13,511 nt of DNA from an uncultured Burkholderiales bacterium (GTDB lineage: Bacteria; Pseudomonadota; Gammaproteobacteria; Burkholderiales; Burkholderiaceae_C): positions 1 to 13,511 of the forward strand of contig CAJBLW010000502.1 of assembly GCA_903953985.1 (NCBI GenBank). Reading direction: 5' to 3'. Under the pieces are notes generated by a model. The model was given only the letters and a program-made list of their open reading frames with translations. It ran no database searches and had not been told where the DNA came from. The position numbers were made by a program, and so were the translations under genes. Shown here in pieces: positions 1 to 7,009 of this stretch. Each line of letters opens with the position of its first letter. Within the stretch, counting starts at the first letter, position 1.

Positions 1-509
1 CAGTCGGGCAGCAGCCAGCGGCGCAGCGTGCTGTGATGGCCCACCAGCACGCTGGTTTGCGGCAGCAGCAGTTCGCGAAAAGCGTCCAAATAAGCGTCGA
101 TCTTGTCTTCTTCCCACCACGACAAGTTGGGCATGTAGGCCACCAAGGGCACACCGTCGTAGTCGTCCGACAACTCGGCGATCACTGCCAAACTCTCGGG
201 CGTACCGACAAAGCCCACTTTGATGACCTGTATCGGCACATCTTCGGCCACGGCGCGGGCTTGGTCGTGCACGGCTTCGTCGTCGAGCGCAAAAAAGTCG
301 GTGATGCCGCTGGTGTCCCGCACATATGTGCCTGTGCAGATGGGCATGCAATGTGCCCCCACCGAGGCCATGGCCACCGAGTCACAGCTCAGGCCGCCTG
401 CGCCGCTGGGGTCGTTGGCATTGAAAGACAGCACGCAGGCCAAGCTGGCCGACTCTTCGTCATCCAGAAGTTGTTCGATGTCGGTGTTTGCGGTCTTGGG
501 ATCGGTCAT
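1..509 (-). CDS. thiD: Hydroxymethylpyrimidine/phosphomethylpyrimidine kinase, partial (3' end outside window)
   Basis: I translated the minus strand from the ATG at 509 and found an open frame running off the left edge, 169 codons without a stop. Near residues 29-52 it reads SFNANDPSGAGGLSCDSVA followed by MASVGAH, which matches the N-terminal substrate-binding block of ThiD (the family has a GSDPSGGAG-type motif then a conserved Ala/Gly-rich helix). ThiD phosphorylates hydroxymethylpyrimidine and its monophosphate in thiamine biosynthesis, in the cytoplasm. The C-terminal part with the anion-hole/catalytic Cys motif lies outside the window, so activity cannot be judged. The next in-frame upstream ATG is followed by a stop, so 509 is the likely start. 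It diverges from the rubredoxin gene across a gap of 103 bases. An acidic N-terminal extension of about 20 residues precedes the kinase domain. Confidence 0.88.
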   Translation of the reverse strand, partial: MTDPKTANTDIEQLLDDEESASLACVLSFNANDPSGAGGLSCDSVAMASVGAHCMPICTGTYVRDTSGITDFFALDDEAVHDQARAVAEDVPIQVIKVGFVGTPESLAVIAELSDDYDGVPLVAYMPNLSWWEEDKIDAYLDAFRELLLPQTSVLVGHHSTLRRWLLPD

Positions 510-555
510 TGAAGGTCAAATGTCAGGGGCCATGGCACCCCAGACAGGGCGTGTG

Positions 556-585
556 TTGAATGGGCCGATACAATCAAATTATTCT
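556..585 (+). promoter_or_regulatory. Candidate sigma70-type promoter for the rubredoxin gene
   Basis: TTGAAT (556-561) and TATTCT (580-585) are separated by 18 bases, and the start codon of the rubredoxin gene lies 27 bases further on. A second -10-like box, TACAAT (569-574), lies between them but has no good -35 partner at 17 bases. Placement is by eye. Confidence 0.4.
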
Positions 586-612
586 ATTCGACTCTCTGAT
601 TGCGACACTGTG

Positions 613-783
613 ATGGAACACAAAACCTGGATGTGCCTGATTTGCGGCTGGATTTACGACGAAGCCGAGGGCGACCCCGAGCACGGCATCGCCCCTGGCA
701 CCAAGTGGGAAGACGTGCCCATGAACTGGACTTGCCCCGAATGCGCGGCCCGCAAGGAAGATTTCGAGATGGTCGCCATCTGA
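613..783 (+). CDS. rubA: Rubredoxin, single domain (56 aa)
   Basis: This is a small iron protein in which one Fe is bound by four Cys; it acts as a cytoplasmic one-electron carrier. Both CxxC knuckles are visible, MCLICG near residues 7-12 and CPEC at 41-44, along with the family's aromatic and acidic context (YDEAEGDPEHGIAPGT, WEDVP, W at 39). Length 56 aa is typical. The same frame is open further upstream, but only the ATG at 613 gives the family's usual N-terminus, and no rubredoxin-like sequence precedes it. There is no clear Shine-Dalgarno before this ATG. The gene diverges from thiD, an arrangement I recall from Burkholderiales. Its TGA directly abuts the stop of the convergent photolyase gene. 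The redox partner cannot be told from this window. Confidence 0.93.
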   Translation: MEHKTWMCLICGWIYDEAEGDPEHGIAPGTKWEDVPMNWTCPECAARKEDFEMVAI

Positions 784-2259
784 TCAGCCCGCAACTTTTT
801 TGACCACGGCATACCTGGCCAGGGTTTTATCGCGGGCTTGGGCATGGTCGACGATGGGGGCGGGGTAATTCTTGCCGATCACCACCTCTGCCGATTGCAA
901 TTCCATGGGCTTGGCCAGCCAGGGGGCGTGCAGCGCGGCCGTGGGCAGGGCCGCCAACTCGGGCACGTAGCGGCGGATGAATTTCCCCTCGGGGTCAAAT
1001 TTTTCGCTTTGGCTGATCGGGTTGAAGATGCGAAAGTAAGGTTGTGCATCGCACCCGCTGGAACTGGCCCACTGCCAGCCGCCGTTGTTCGCCGACAGAT
1101 CGAAGTCGTTCAGGTGGGTGGCAAAGTACTTTTCGCCCCAGCGCCAATCAATCCCTAAATCCTTGACCAAAAAGCTCGCCACCACCATGCGCAGGCGGTT
1201 GTGCATGTAGCCCGTTTGGTTGATTTGGCGCATGGCCGCGTCCACCAGAGGGTAGCCAGTGCGGGCCTCGCACCAAGCGTCAAACAGCTTGTGGGCGTGG
1301 GGGCCATGTTCCCAGCGGATGGCGTCGTAGTCGGGCTTGAAGCTTTTGCTTTGACCCACATGCGCAAAGTTGTGCAGCACCTGCACATAAAAGTCGCGCC
1401 AAATCAACTCTGACAGCCACACACTGGCCCCCGTGCTGCCCGCCAGCATGCGCGGGTGCGCCTCGCGGGCCAGTTGGCGGATCGACACCGTGCCAAAGCG
1501 CAAATGCACGCTCAGGTAACTGGGGCCTTTGACGGCCGGGAAGTTGCGGGTGTCTTCATACTGGTCAATGCGGGTCAAAAAGTCTTGCAGCAAGGCCTGC
1601 GCGCCCGACTCGCCGGTGGGGATTTTCAGGGCCTGCAGGTTGGTGGGTTCAAAGCCTATGTCTTGCAGGCTGGGCACGGGCATGGCCAAGTCGGCTGGGC
1701 GCGGGGCCAAGCGCTGGGCCAGTGGGGCCACTTCGAAAGCCTGCAGGTCTTCTGGCAAGACTTTTTTAAGCCAAGCGTTTTTGTAGGGGGTGAACACGCT
1801 GAAGGGCTTGTTCATTTGGGTCAGCACTTCGTGGCGCTCAAACACCACATGGTCTTTGAAGGTGTGCAGCACGATGCCGTGGTCAGCCAGGTGGCCGCGC
1901 ACCTGAATGTCGCGGGCCAGCGCCAGGGGCTCGTCGTCGTGGTTGGCAAACACCACCTGGGCCTGCAGGTGCTGGGCCAGTTTGACGATTTTGTCTTTGG
2001 CCACGCCGTGGCGCACGATCAGGCCGGCTTGGGGGTGGCCGGCCAGGGCACGCAATTGAGCGTCGACCTCGACCAGCGATTCGCGGATGAACTCGACCCG
2101 GCGGTCGGCGCGGGGCAGGGTGTCCAGGATTTCGGTGTCGAACACAAACACCACATGCACCCGCTGGCAATGCTTCAGGGCCTGGTGCAGGGCGGCATGG
2201 TCGCTCACACGCAGGTCGCGTCGCAGCCAGACCAGGCCACAAGAAAAAGGGGTTTCCAT
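784..2259 (-). CDS. phrB: Deoxyribodipyrimidine photo-lyase, class I (491 aa)
   Basis: This is a light-driven repair enzyme that splits cyclobutane pyrimidine dimers using FADH-. The N-terminal Rossmann-like antenna domain begins with LVWLRRDLRVSDH. The C-terminal helical FAD domain shows WLSELIWRDFY near residues 281-291, ARTGYPLVDAAMRQ (332-345), MHNRLRMVVASFLVKDL (352-368) and NNGGWQWASSSG followed by PYFRIFNP (around 391-413). Candidate electron-transfer Trp residues are at about 329, 372 and 395. Full length for class I, with no frame damage. I prefer the ATG at 2259. An in-frame TTG at 2286 would add nine residues, and neither start has a clear Shine-Dalgarno. The gene is divergent from yqgE and convergent with rubA, with no base between the stops. 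The bacterial CPD type is favoured over cryptochrome by overall similarity, but the exact lesion and antenna chromophore are not certain. Confidence 0.93.
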   Translation of the reverse strand: METPFSCGLVWLRRDLRVSDHAALHQALKHCQRVHVVFVFDTEILDTLPRADRRVEFIRESLVEVDAQLRALAGHPQAGLIVRHGVAKDKIVKLAQHLQAQVVFANHDDEPLALARDIQVRGHLADHGIVLHTFKDHVVFERHEVLTQMNKPFSVFTPYKNAWLKKVLPEDLQAFEVAPLAQRLAPRPADLAMPVPSLQDIGFEPTNLQALKIPTGESGAQALLQDFLTRIDQYEDTRNFPAVKGPSYLSVHLRFGTVSIRQLAREAHPRMLAGSTGASVWLSELIWRDFYVQVLHNFAHVGQSKSFKPDYDAIRWEHGPHAHKLFDAWCEARTGYPLVDAAMRQINQTGYMHNRLRMVVASFLVKDLGIDWRWGEKYFATHLNDFDLSANNGGWQWASSSGCDAQPYFRIFNPISQSEKFDPEGKFIRRYVPELAALPTAALHAPWLAKPMELQSAEVVIGKNYPAPIVDHAQARDKTLARYAVVKKVAG

Positions 2260-2321
2260 CGGGGTTTGCCGGTTTGAGTCAAACAATGCACCCGTGACCC
2301 CGTCTGCAGAGTCGGGACCGC

Positions 2322-2327
2322 TAAAAT
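2322..2327 (+). promoter_or_regulatory. -10 box TAAAAT placed for a leaderless yqgE transcript
   Basis: TAAAAT ends 6 bases before the yqgE ATG (2334), so a start site at the usual 6-8 base distance would fall on or beside the start codon. No convincing -35 hexamer lies 16-18 bases upstream. There is also no Shine-Dalgarno before the ATG, which fits a leaderless message. Confidence 0.45.
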
Positions 2328-2333
2328 CGGTGC

Positions 2334-2933
2334 ATGACCGCTGATTCTGCCTCCATTGACCTCAAGCATCATTTCCTGATCGCCATGCCCGGGTTGGAGG
2401 ACGAGACATTCGCCCGCAGCGTCATCTACATGTGCGAGCACAGCGCTAGGGGGGCCATGGGCCTGATCATCAACAAACCCTCCGACATCAGCATGCGCCT
2501 CTTGTTTGACAAGGTCGATCTACCGTTGCGCCGCGAAGACCTGATGCAAAACCCGGTCGGCCACGGCGGCCCGGTACAGACCGAGCGCGGCTTCGTGCTG
2601 CACGACCCGTTGTGCATGGACAAGCCCGAACAAGAAGGCTCGGCCTACGCCTCGACGCTCACCGTTCCCGGTGGGCTGGAGATGACCACCTCGCGCGACG
2701 TGCTCGAAGCCCTGTCTTCTGGCGCTGGCCCGCGCCGCGTGCTGGTCACGCTGGGCTACTCCTCCTGGGGCGAGGGCCAGCTCGAATCCGAGCTGGGCGA
2801 AAACACCTGGCTCACGGTGGCCGCCTCGGCCGATGTGATCTTTGAGGTGCCCATGGCCGAGCGTTACGACCGCGCCCTTGACCTGCTCGGCCTCAAAAGC
2901 TGGATGCTCTCGCCTGACGCGGGGCACGCATGA
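2334..2933 (+). CDS. yqgE: YqgE/AlgH family protein (DUF179, 199 aa)
   Basis: This is a conserved cytoplasmic protein of unsettled biochemical role. In Pseudomonas the homologue AlgH was linked to alginate production. Family features are HHFLIAMPGLEDETFARSV near the N-terminus, the MGLIINKPSD segment (around 43-52), NPVGHGGPVQTERGFVLH (around 73-90), and the C-terminal LGYSSWGEGQLESEL segment (around 141-155). The length of 199 aa is slightly above the usual 185-190. It is the first gene of the operon, and its last four bases (ATGA) overlap the start of ruvX. The yqgE-ruvX pairing is widespread in proteobacteria. The start at 2334 is supported by family alignment and by the -10 box just upstream. 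Confidence 0.93.
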   Translation: MTADSASIDLKHHFLIAMPGLEDETFARSVIYMCEHSARGAMGLIINKPSDISMRLLFDKVDLPLRREDLMQNPVGHGGPVQTERGFVLHDPLCMDKPEQEGSAYASTLTVPGGLEMTTSRDVLEALSSGAGPRRVLVTLGYSSWGEGQLESELGENTWLTVAASADVIFEVPMAERYDRALDLLGLKSWMLSPDAGHA

Positions 2934-3346
2934 GCAGCACGCCCGATCAAGCCGTCCCGCCCCATCACCAGAGTTTTCTGGCTTTTGACTATGGCCTCAA
3001 GCGTACTGGCGTGGCCGTGGGCAACCGGTTGTTGAAGTTGGCCACCCCGCAAGGCACCATCGCCGCCGAGGGCGAAGCCCGCTTTGAGCACATTGCCAAA
3101 CGCATCAAAGAATGGCAACCCGATGCACTGGTGATTGGCCTGCCCACCCATCCCGATGGGGGCGAGCATGAAAATACTTTGCGCGCGCGTAAGTTCGGCC
3201 GCCAGTTGCGTGGTCGTTTTGGCCTGTCGGTGTACGAGGTGGACGAGCGTTACACCACGACCGAAGCGCATTCTTATGGCGCTAAAGACGCCGATGCGGC
3301 GGCGGCGGCGATCATTCTGGACCAATTCTTAAGGAGCCTGCCATGA
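2930..3346 (+). CDS. ruvX: Putative pre-16S rRNA nuclease RuvX/YqgF (138 aa)
   Basis: RuvX/YqgF has an RNase H-like fold and is implicated in processing the 5' end of 16S rRNA; its older name reflects a proposed Holliday-junction role. FLAFDYGLKRTGVAVGN near residues 16-32 carries the first catalytic Asp. LVIGLPTHPDG (around 67-77) is the family's conserved loop, VYEVDERYTTTEA (around 101-113) carries the acidic residue of the second motif, and DADAAAAAIILDQFL at the end holds the third. Length is typical. The start overlaps the yqgE stop by ATGA and the stop overlaps the pyrR start by ATGA, so translation is probably coupled. A run of alanine codons (GCGGCGGCGGCG, around 3297-3308) lies near the end. 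Confidence 0.93.
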   Translation: MSSTPDQAVPPHHQSFLAFDYGLKRTGVAVGNRLLKLATPQGTIAAEGEARFEHIAKRIKEWQPDALVIGLPTHPDGGEHENTLRARKFGRQLRGRFGLSVYEVDERYTTTEAHSYGAKDADAAAAAIILDQFLRSLP

Positions 3347-3843
3347 GTGCTTTGTCGTTGAATGCAGAAGCCCTGTACCAAGAACTCCTGCGCGGCGTGC
3401 GCAGCCTGTGTCAGGACAACACCCGCCTCGTGGGCATCACCTCGGGTGGCGCCTGGCTGGCCCAGCGACTGCAACGCGACCTGGGTCTGCCCGGTGAAGC
3501 GGGTCAGGTGTCTTCGGTCATGCACCGCGACGACTTTGCCCAGCGCGGCCTGTCGGCTGGTGGTCAGACCAGCATGCCGTTTGAGGTGGCTGGGGCCGAC
3601 ATCCTGATCCTCGACGATGTGCTCTACACCGGCCGCACGATTCGCGCCGTGATGAACGAAATTTTTGACTACGGCCGCCCCGCCCGCGTGCAGCTGGCCG
3701 TGCTGGTGGACCGGGGTGGACGTCAACTGCCCATTCAGGCCGACTTTGCCGCCGCACGCGTGGCCTTGCCCGAAACCCAATCGCTGGCGCTGGCCCGTGA
3801 CGAGGCGGGTCGATTCAGTTTTGAAGTGGAGAACAAAGCCTGA
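3343..3843 (+). CDS. pyrR: PyrR: bifunctional pyr operon regulator / uracil phosphoribosyltransferase (166 aa)
   Basis: This is a type I phosphoribosyltransferase-fold protein. In Bacillus PyrR binds pyr mRNA and attenuates transcription, with weak uracil phosphoribosyltransferase activity; in pseudomonads it sits directly before pyrB. The PRPP-binding loop is clear at about residues 87-100 (ILILDDVLYTGRTI). LVGITSGGAWLAQRL (about 29-43) is the conserved N-terminal loop and SSVMHRDDF (about 57-65) is the usual internal motif. A strong Shine-Dalgarno AAGGAG (3331-3336) lies six bases before the ATG, inside the end of ruvX. Only 16 bases separate its stop from pyrB, with no room for an attenuator hairpin. 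If it regulates here, the target must lie elsewhere, or it acts mainly as an enzyme. Confidence 0.92.
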   Translation: MSALSLNAEALYQELLRGVRSLCQDNTRLVGITSGGAWLAQRLQRDLGLPGEAGQVSSVMHRDDFAQRGLSAGGQTSMPFEVAGADILILDDVLYTGRTIRAVMNEIFDYGRPARVQLAVLVDRGGRQLPIQADFAAARVALPETQSLALARDEAGRFSFEVENKA

Positions 3844-3859
3844 CCAAGGTGAGAACAAC

Positions 3860-4825
3860 ATGCTCTACAAACGCAACAACCCCCAACTCAACCAAAACGG
3901 CGAGCTGATTCACCTGCTCTCCACCGAAGGCTTGTCCAAAGACATCCTCACCCACATCCTTGACACCGCAGCCAGCTTTGTCAGCGTGAGCGACCGCGAA
4001 GTCAAAAAGGTGCCCCTTTTGCGCGGCAAGAGTGTGTTCAACTTGTTTTTCGAAAACAGCACCCGCACCCGCACCACCTTTGACATCGCGGCTACCCGCT
4101 TGTCGGCCGATGTGTACACGCTCGACATTGCCCGCTCGTCTGCAGCCAAGGGCGAGTCGCTACTCGACACGATTGCCAACCTGAGCGCGATGGCTGCCGA
4201 CATTTTTGTGGTGCGCCACAGCGAGTCGGGCGCGCCTTACCTGATTGCCCAACACGTTGCGCCCCATGTGCATGTGGTCAACGCCGGTGACGGGCGGCAT
4301 GCCCACCCCACCCAAGGGCTGCTGGACATGTACACCATTCGGCACTACAAGAAAGATTTTTCCAACCTCACCGTGGCCATTGTGGGCGATGTACTTCACT
4401 CTCGCGTGGCCCGCTCGGACATCCACGCGCTCACCACTCTGGGTTGTGCCGAAGTGCGTGTGGTCGGCCCTAAAACCCTGGTGCCAGCCGACATGGCACA
4501 AATGGGTGTTCGCGTCTTCAACAACCTCGAAGAAGGCATCAAGGACTGTGACGTGGTCATCATGCTGCGCCTGCAAAACGAGCGCATGAGCGGTGCGTTG
4601 CTGCCCTCCAGCCAGGAATACTTTGAGAGCTTTGGCCTGACCCCCGAAAAACTCCAACGGGCCAAGCCCGACGCCATCGTCATGCACCCCGGCCCGATCA
4701 ACCGGGGGGTCGAGATCGACTCCGCCGTGGTGGATGGCCAGCAAAGCGTGATCTTGCCGCAGGTGACTTTTGGCATCGCGGTGCGCATGGCGGTGATGAG
4801 CATCGTCTCAGGCAACGAGGCTTAA
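3860..4825 (+). CDS. pyrB: Aspartate carbamoyltransferase catalytic chain (321 aa)
   Basis: PyrB catalyses carbamoyl phosphate plus L-aspartate to carbamoyl aspartate, the first committed step of pyrimidine synthesis. Carbamoyl-phosphate-binding FFENSTRTRTTF is at 63-74, SSAAKGES at 93-100, HPTQGLLDMYTIR at 149-161, LHSRVARSD at 179-187, and MHPGPINRGVEI at 275-286. The frame stays open for 65 codons before this ATG, but that part is a shadow of pyrR. The ATG at 3860 has AAGGTGAG just upstream (3846-3853) and yields the expected N-terminus. An N-terminal extension of about 10-20 residues before the catalytic core resembles Pseudomonas-type class A enzymes, where it takes part in nucleotide control. 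No pyrI regulatory chain follows; instead pyrC' comes nine bases later, consistent with a PyrB-PyrC' complex. Confidence 0.95.
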   Translation: MLYKRNNPQLNQNGELIHLLSTEGLSKDILTHILDTAASFVSVSDREVKKVPLLRGKSVFNLFFENSTRTRTTFDIAATRLSADVYTLDIARSSAAKGESLLDTIANLSAMAADIFVVRHSESGAPYLIAQHVAPHVHVVNAGDGRHAHPTQGLLDMYTIRHYKKDFSNLTVAIVGDVLHSRVARSDIHALTTLGCAEVRVVGPKTLVPADMAQMGVRVFNNLEEGIKDCDVVIMLRLQNERMSGALLPSSQEYFESFGLTPEKLQRAKPDAIVMHPGPINRGVEIDSAVVDGQQSVILPQVTFGIAVRMAVMSIVSGNEA

Positions 4826-4834
4826 GGAAAAACC

Positions 4835-6127
4835 ATGAAGCTCCTCATTCAAAACGGCCGTGTCATCGACCCCGCAAGCGGCTATGACCAAATGGCCGAT
4901 GTGGCGATCGCCGCTGGTCGCATTGTGGCGATCGGCCAGGCGCCCGCTGACTTTAAGCCCAGCCGCGTGATCAACGCCCAAGGCTGCATCGTGGCCCCAG
5001 GCCTGGTCGATTTGGCTGCGCGTCTGCGCGAGCCGGGGCAGGAACATGCGGGCATGCTGGAGAGTGAAATGGCCGCTGCTGTGGCGGGTGGCGTGACCAG
5101 CCTGGTGTGCCCGCCCGACACAGACCCGGTGCTGGACGAACCGGGTCTGGTCGAGATGCTGCGCTACCGCGCCGAAAAACTGCACCAAGCCCGTGTGCTG
5201 CCGCTGGGTGCGCTCACGGTGGGCCTCAAGGGCGATGTGCTGACTGAAATGGGCCAACTCACGGCCGCTGGTTGCGTCGGGTTTTCTCAGGCTGAAGTGC
5301 CAATCCCCAGCACCCAGGTGCTGCAACGTGCGCTGCAATACGCCAGCACCTTTGGCTACACCGTCTGGCTGCGCCCGCAAGAGCTGTACTTGGGCAAGGG
5401 CGTGGCCGCCAGCGGGGCCTTGGCCACACGCATGGGCTTGTCGGGCGTGTCCGTGGCGGCCGAGACGATTGCCATGCACACGATTTTTGAGTTGGTGCGC
5501 AGCACCCGAGCCCGCGTGCACCTGTGCCGCATCAGCAGTGCCCAAGGTGTGGAGCTGGTGCGCCAGGCCAAGGCCGAGGGCCTGCCGGTCACGGCCGATG
5601 TGAGCATCAATTCTCTGCACCTGACCGATGCTGACATGGGTTACTTTGACAGCCGTGCGCGCCTGGTGCCCGTGCTGCGCCAGCAGCGCGACCGCGATGC
5701 GCTGCGTGCTGGCCTGGCCGATGGCACGCTGGACGTGCTGGTGTCCGACCACACCCCGGTGGACGCCGACGCCAAGGCCTTGCCATTTGCCGAAGCCGAA
5801 CCTGGCGCCACCGGCATGGAACTGCTCTGGAGCCTGGCCCTCAAGTGGGGGCAGGAGGCCGATTTGCCTGTGCCGCAAGTGCTCTCGCGCATCACCGCCG
5901 ACCCGGCCCGCGTGCTGGGCACCACCCTGGGCAGTTTGCAAGACTCGGTGGGCCATCTGGCTGTTGGGGGCGTGGCCGATGTGTGCGTGCTGTCGACCGA
6001 AGGCCACTGGCTGGTGTGCGACGCTGCCCTGCGCAGCCAAGGCAAGAGCACGCCGTTTTCTGGCTACGAGTTGCCCGGCCGCGTGCGGGCCACGGTGGTC
6101 GGCGGGCAAGTGGCGTTTGAGGCTTGA
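4835..6127 (+). CDS. pyrC': Dihydroorotase-like protein PyrC', probably non-catalytic partner of PyrB (430 aa)
   Basis: This is an amidohydrolase-fold protein alignable over its whole length with class I dihydroorotases (IQNGRVIDPASG at the start, APGLVDL and LREPGQE near 54-70, SDHTP at 304-308, TADPARVLG at 354-362). Key ligands are missing. The HxH of the D-x-HxH-LREPG motif is replaced by A61 and R63, the Asp of the FSDDG-like motif is replaced (FSQAE, 150-154), the HxED segment reads RPQE (180-183), and the later His is R232. Only D305 remains. In Pseudomonas such inactive PyrC' proteins form a dodecamer with PyrB and are needed for its activity; I infer the same role. AAGGA overlapping the pyrB stop serves as ribosome binding site, and the gap to pyrB is nine bases. 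The frame is intact, so this is not a decayed pseudogene. Confidence 0.9.
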   Translation: MKLLIQNGRVIDPASGYDQMADVAIAAGRIVAIGQAPADFKPSRVINAQGCIVAPGLVDLAARLREPGQEHAGMLESEMAAAVAGGVTSLVCPPDTDPVLDEPGLVEMLRYRAEKLHQARVLPLGALTVGLKGDVLTEMGQLTAAGCVGFSQAEVPIPSTQVLQRALQYASTFGYTVWLRPQELYLGKGVAASGALATRMGLSGVSVAAETIAMHTIFELVRSTRARVHLCRISSAQGVELVRQAKAEGLPVTADVSINSLHLTDADMGYFDSRARLVPVLRQQRDRDALRAGLADGTLDVLVSDHTPVDADAKALPFAEAEPGATGMELLWSLALKWGQEADLPVPQVLSRITADPARVLGTTLGSLQDSVGHLAVGGVADVCVLSTEGHWLVCDAALRSQGKSTPFSGYELPGRVRATVVGGQVAFEA

Positions 6128-6180
6128 TCGGTGTTGCGCCATGGGATCAAGTCTGAAAATGACCGCAGCTTGAGGACAAG

Positions 6181-6921
6181 ATGCTGACCTTGTCTGCGAT
6201 TTGGAGATTCCTGCGGGGGCTGTGGCACGTGCTCATGGGCATGTGGACCATTTACCTGCGCTTTCCCCAACTGAGCCCCGAGCAGCGGGAAATGCGCGTG
6301 CAAGCCTGGGCGCTGCAGTTTCTGGCGCTGTGGGGCATCCATTTGCGCGTGCTGGGCCAACCGGTGCCCAACGGACCGGCGCTCATGGTGGCCAATCACA
6401 TCTCATGGCTCGACATCCTGGTCATTCACGCAGCCAGGCACTGCCGATTTGTCTCCAAATCCGACATCCGAGACTGGCCTTTGGTGGGCACGCTGGCCAC
6501 GGGTGCGGGCACGCTGTACATCGAACGCACCAACCGCAAAGACGCTCTGCGGATGGTCAAAGACATGGCCGACGCCATGAGGAATGGCGATGTGGTGGCG
6601 GTGTTTCCTGAAGGCACCACCAGCGACGGGCGCGAGTTGCTGCCCTTCCACGCCAACCTGATCCAGGCGGCCATCCAGGCCGAAGCCCCGGTACAGCCCA
6701 TGTCGCTCAAATTCATCGATGCCGAAACGGGCGAACCCAGTTTTGCGCCGTGCTACATCGGTGACGACACCTTGATTGGCTCCATGTGGCGCACTCTGAA
6801 AGCCCGCCGCATCGAAGCCGTGGTGCACTTTGGCGAGCCCCAAGCCGCTATGGGCCGTGACCGCCGAGCCTGGGCCCAGGATTTGCGTCAAGAGGTGATT
6901 CGTTTGCGAGATACTTTGTAG
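6181..6921 (+). CDS. plsC: 1-acyl-sn-glycerol-3-phosphate acyltransferase (PlsC family, 246 aa)
   Basis: This is a membrane-associated acyltransferase that converts lysophosphatidic acid to phosphatidic acid at the inner membrane, or a close lysophospholipid acyltransferase relative. Motif I NHISWLD is at 72-78 (catalytic H73 and D78). The KSDIRDWPLVG stretch follows at about 93-103, TLYIERTNRKD at about 111-121, and motif III FPEGTTSDG is at 142-150. A hydrophobic N-terminal segment (roughly residues 5-25) probably anchors it. The GAGGA ribosome binding site (6172-6176) lies four bases before the ATG. It follows pyrC' by 53 bases on the same strand and may be cotranscribed. It is convergent with the ABC ATPase gene. 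The symbol is by family; a specialised role such as lyso-ornithine lipid acylation cannot be excluded. Confidence 0.85.
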   Translation: MLTLSAIWRFLRGLWHVLMGMWTIYLRFPQLSPEQREMRVQAWALQFLALWGIHLRVLGQPVPNGPALMVANHISWLDILVIHAARHCRFVSKSDIRDWPLVGTLATGAGTLYIERTNRKDALRMVKDMADAMRNGDVVAVFPEGTTSDGRELLPFHANLIQAAIQAEAPVQPMSLKFIDAETGEPSFAPCYIGDDTLIGSMWRTLKARRIEAVVHFGEPQAAMGRDRRAWAQDLRQEVIRLRDTL

Positions 6922-6955
6922 GCTGCAGCACACGTGCCTGCACGATTGAATTCAG

Positions 6956-6979
6956 CGTGAGCCCACACCAGGGCTCATG
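6956..6979. terminator. Hairpin between convergent plsC and ABC ATPase genes
   Basis: TGAGCCC (6958-6964) pairs perfectly with GGGCTCA (6971-6977) around a six-base loop. A G-T wobble and a C-G pair extend the stem to nine pairs. It lies between two converging stop codons, a usual place for a bidirectional terminator. Neither side has a T-run, so an intrinsic terminator is uncertain. The rest of the 88-base gap shows nothing. Confidence 0.35.
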
Positions 6980-7009
6980 TGGCCGACACCAACCCAACAG
7001 GCGGAATTT

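Noticed and set aside
220..612. N-terminal extension of the rubredoxin frame back to 220
   Set aside because: This part is antisense to thiD and has no protein character; rubredoxin begins at the ATG at 613.
1456..2277. Long plus-strand frame opposite phrB
   Set aside because: It is an antisense shadow of the photolyase gene, His/Gln/Gly-rich as expected from complementing high-G+C codons.
3844..3859. PyrR attenuator between pyrR and pyrB
   Set aside because: The gap is only 16 bases and contains just the pyrB ribosome binding site.
4808..6142. 444-codon minus-strand frame opposite pyrC'
   Set aside because: It is an antisense shadow with the typical His/Gln/Ala bias and no domain signature; the plus-strand protein is clearly real.
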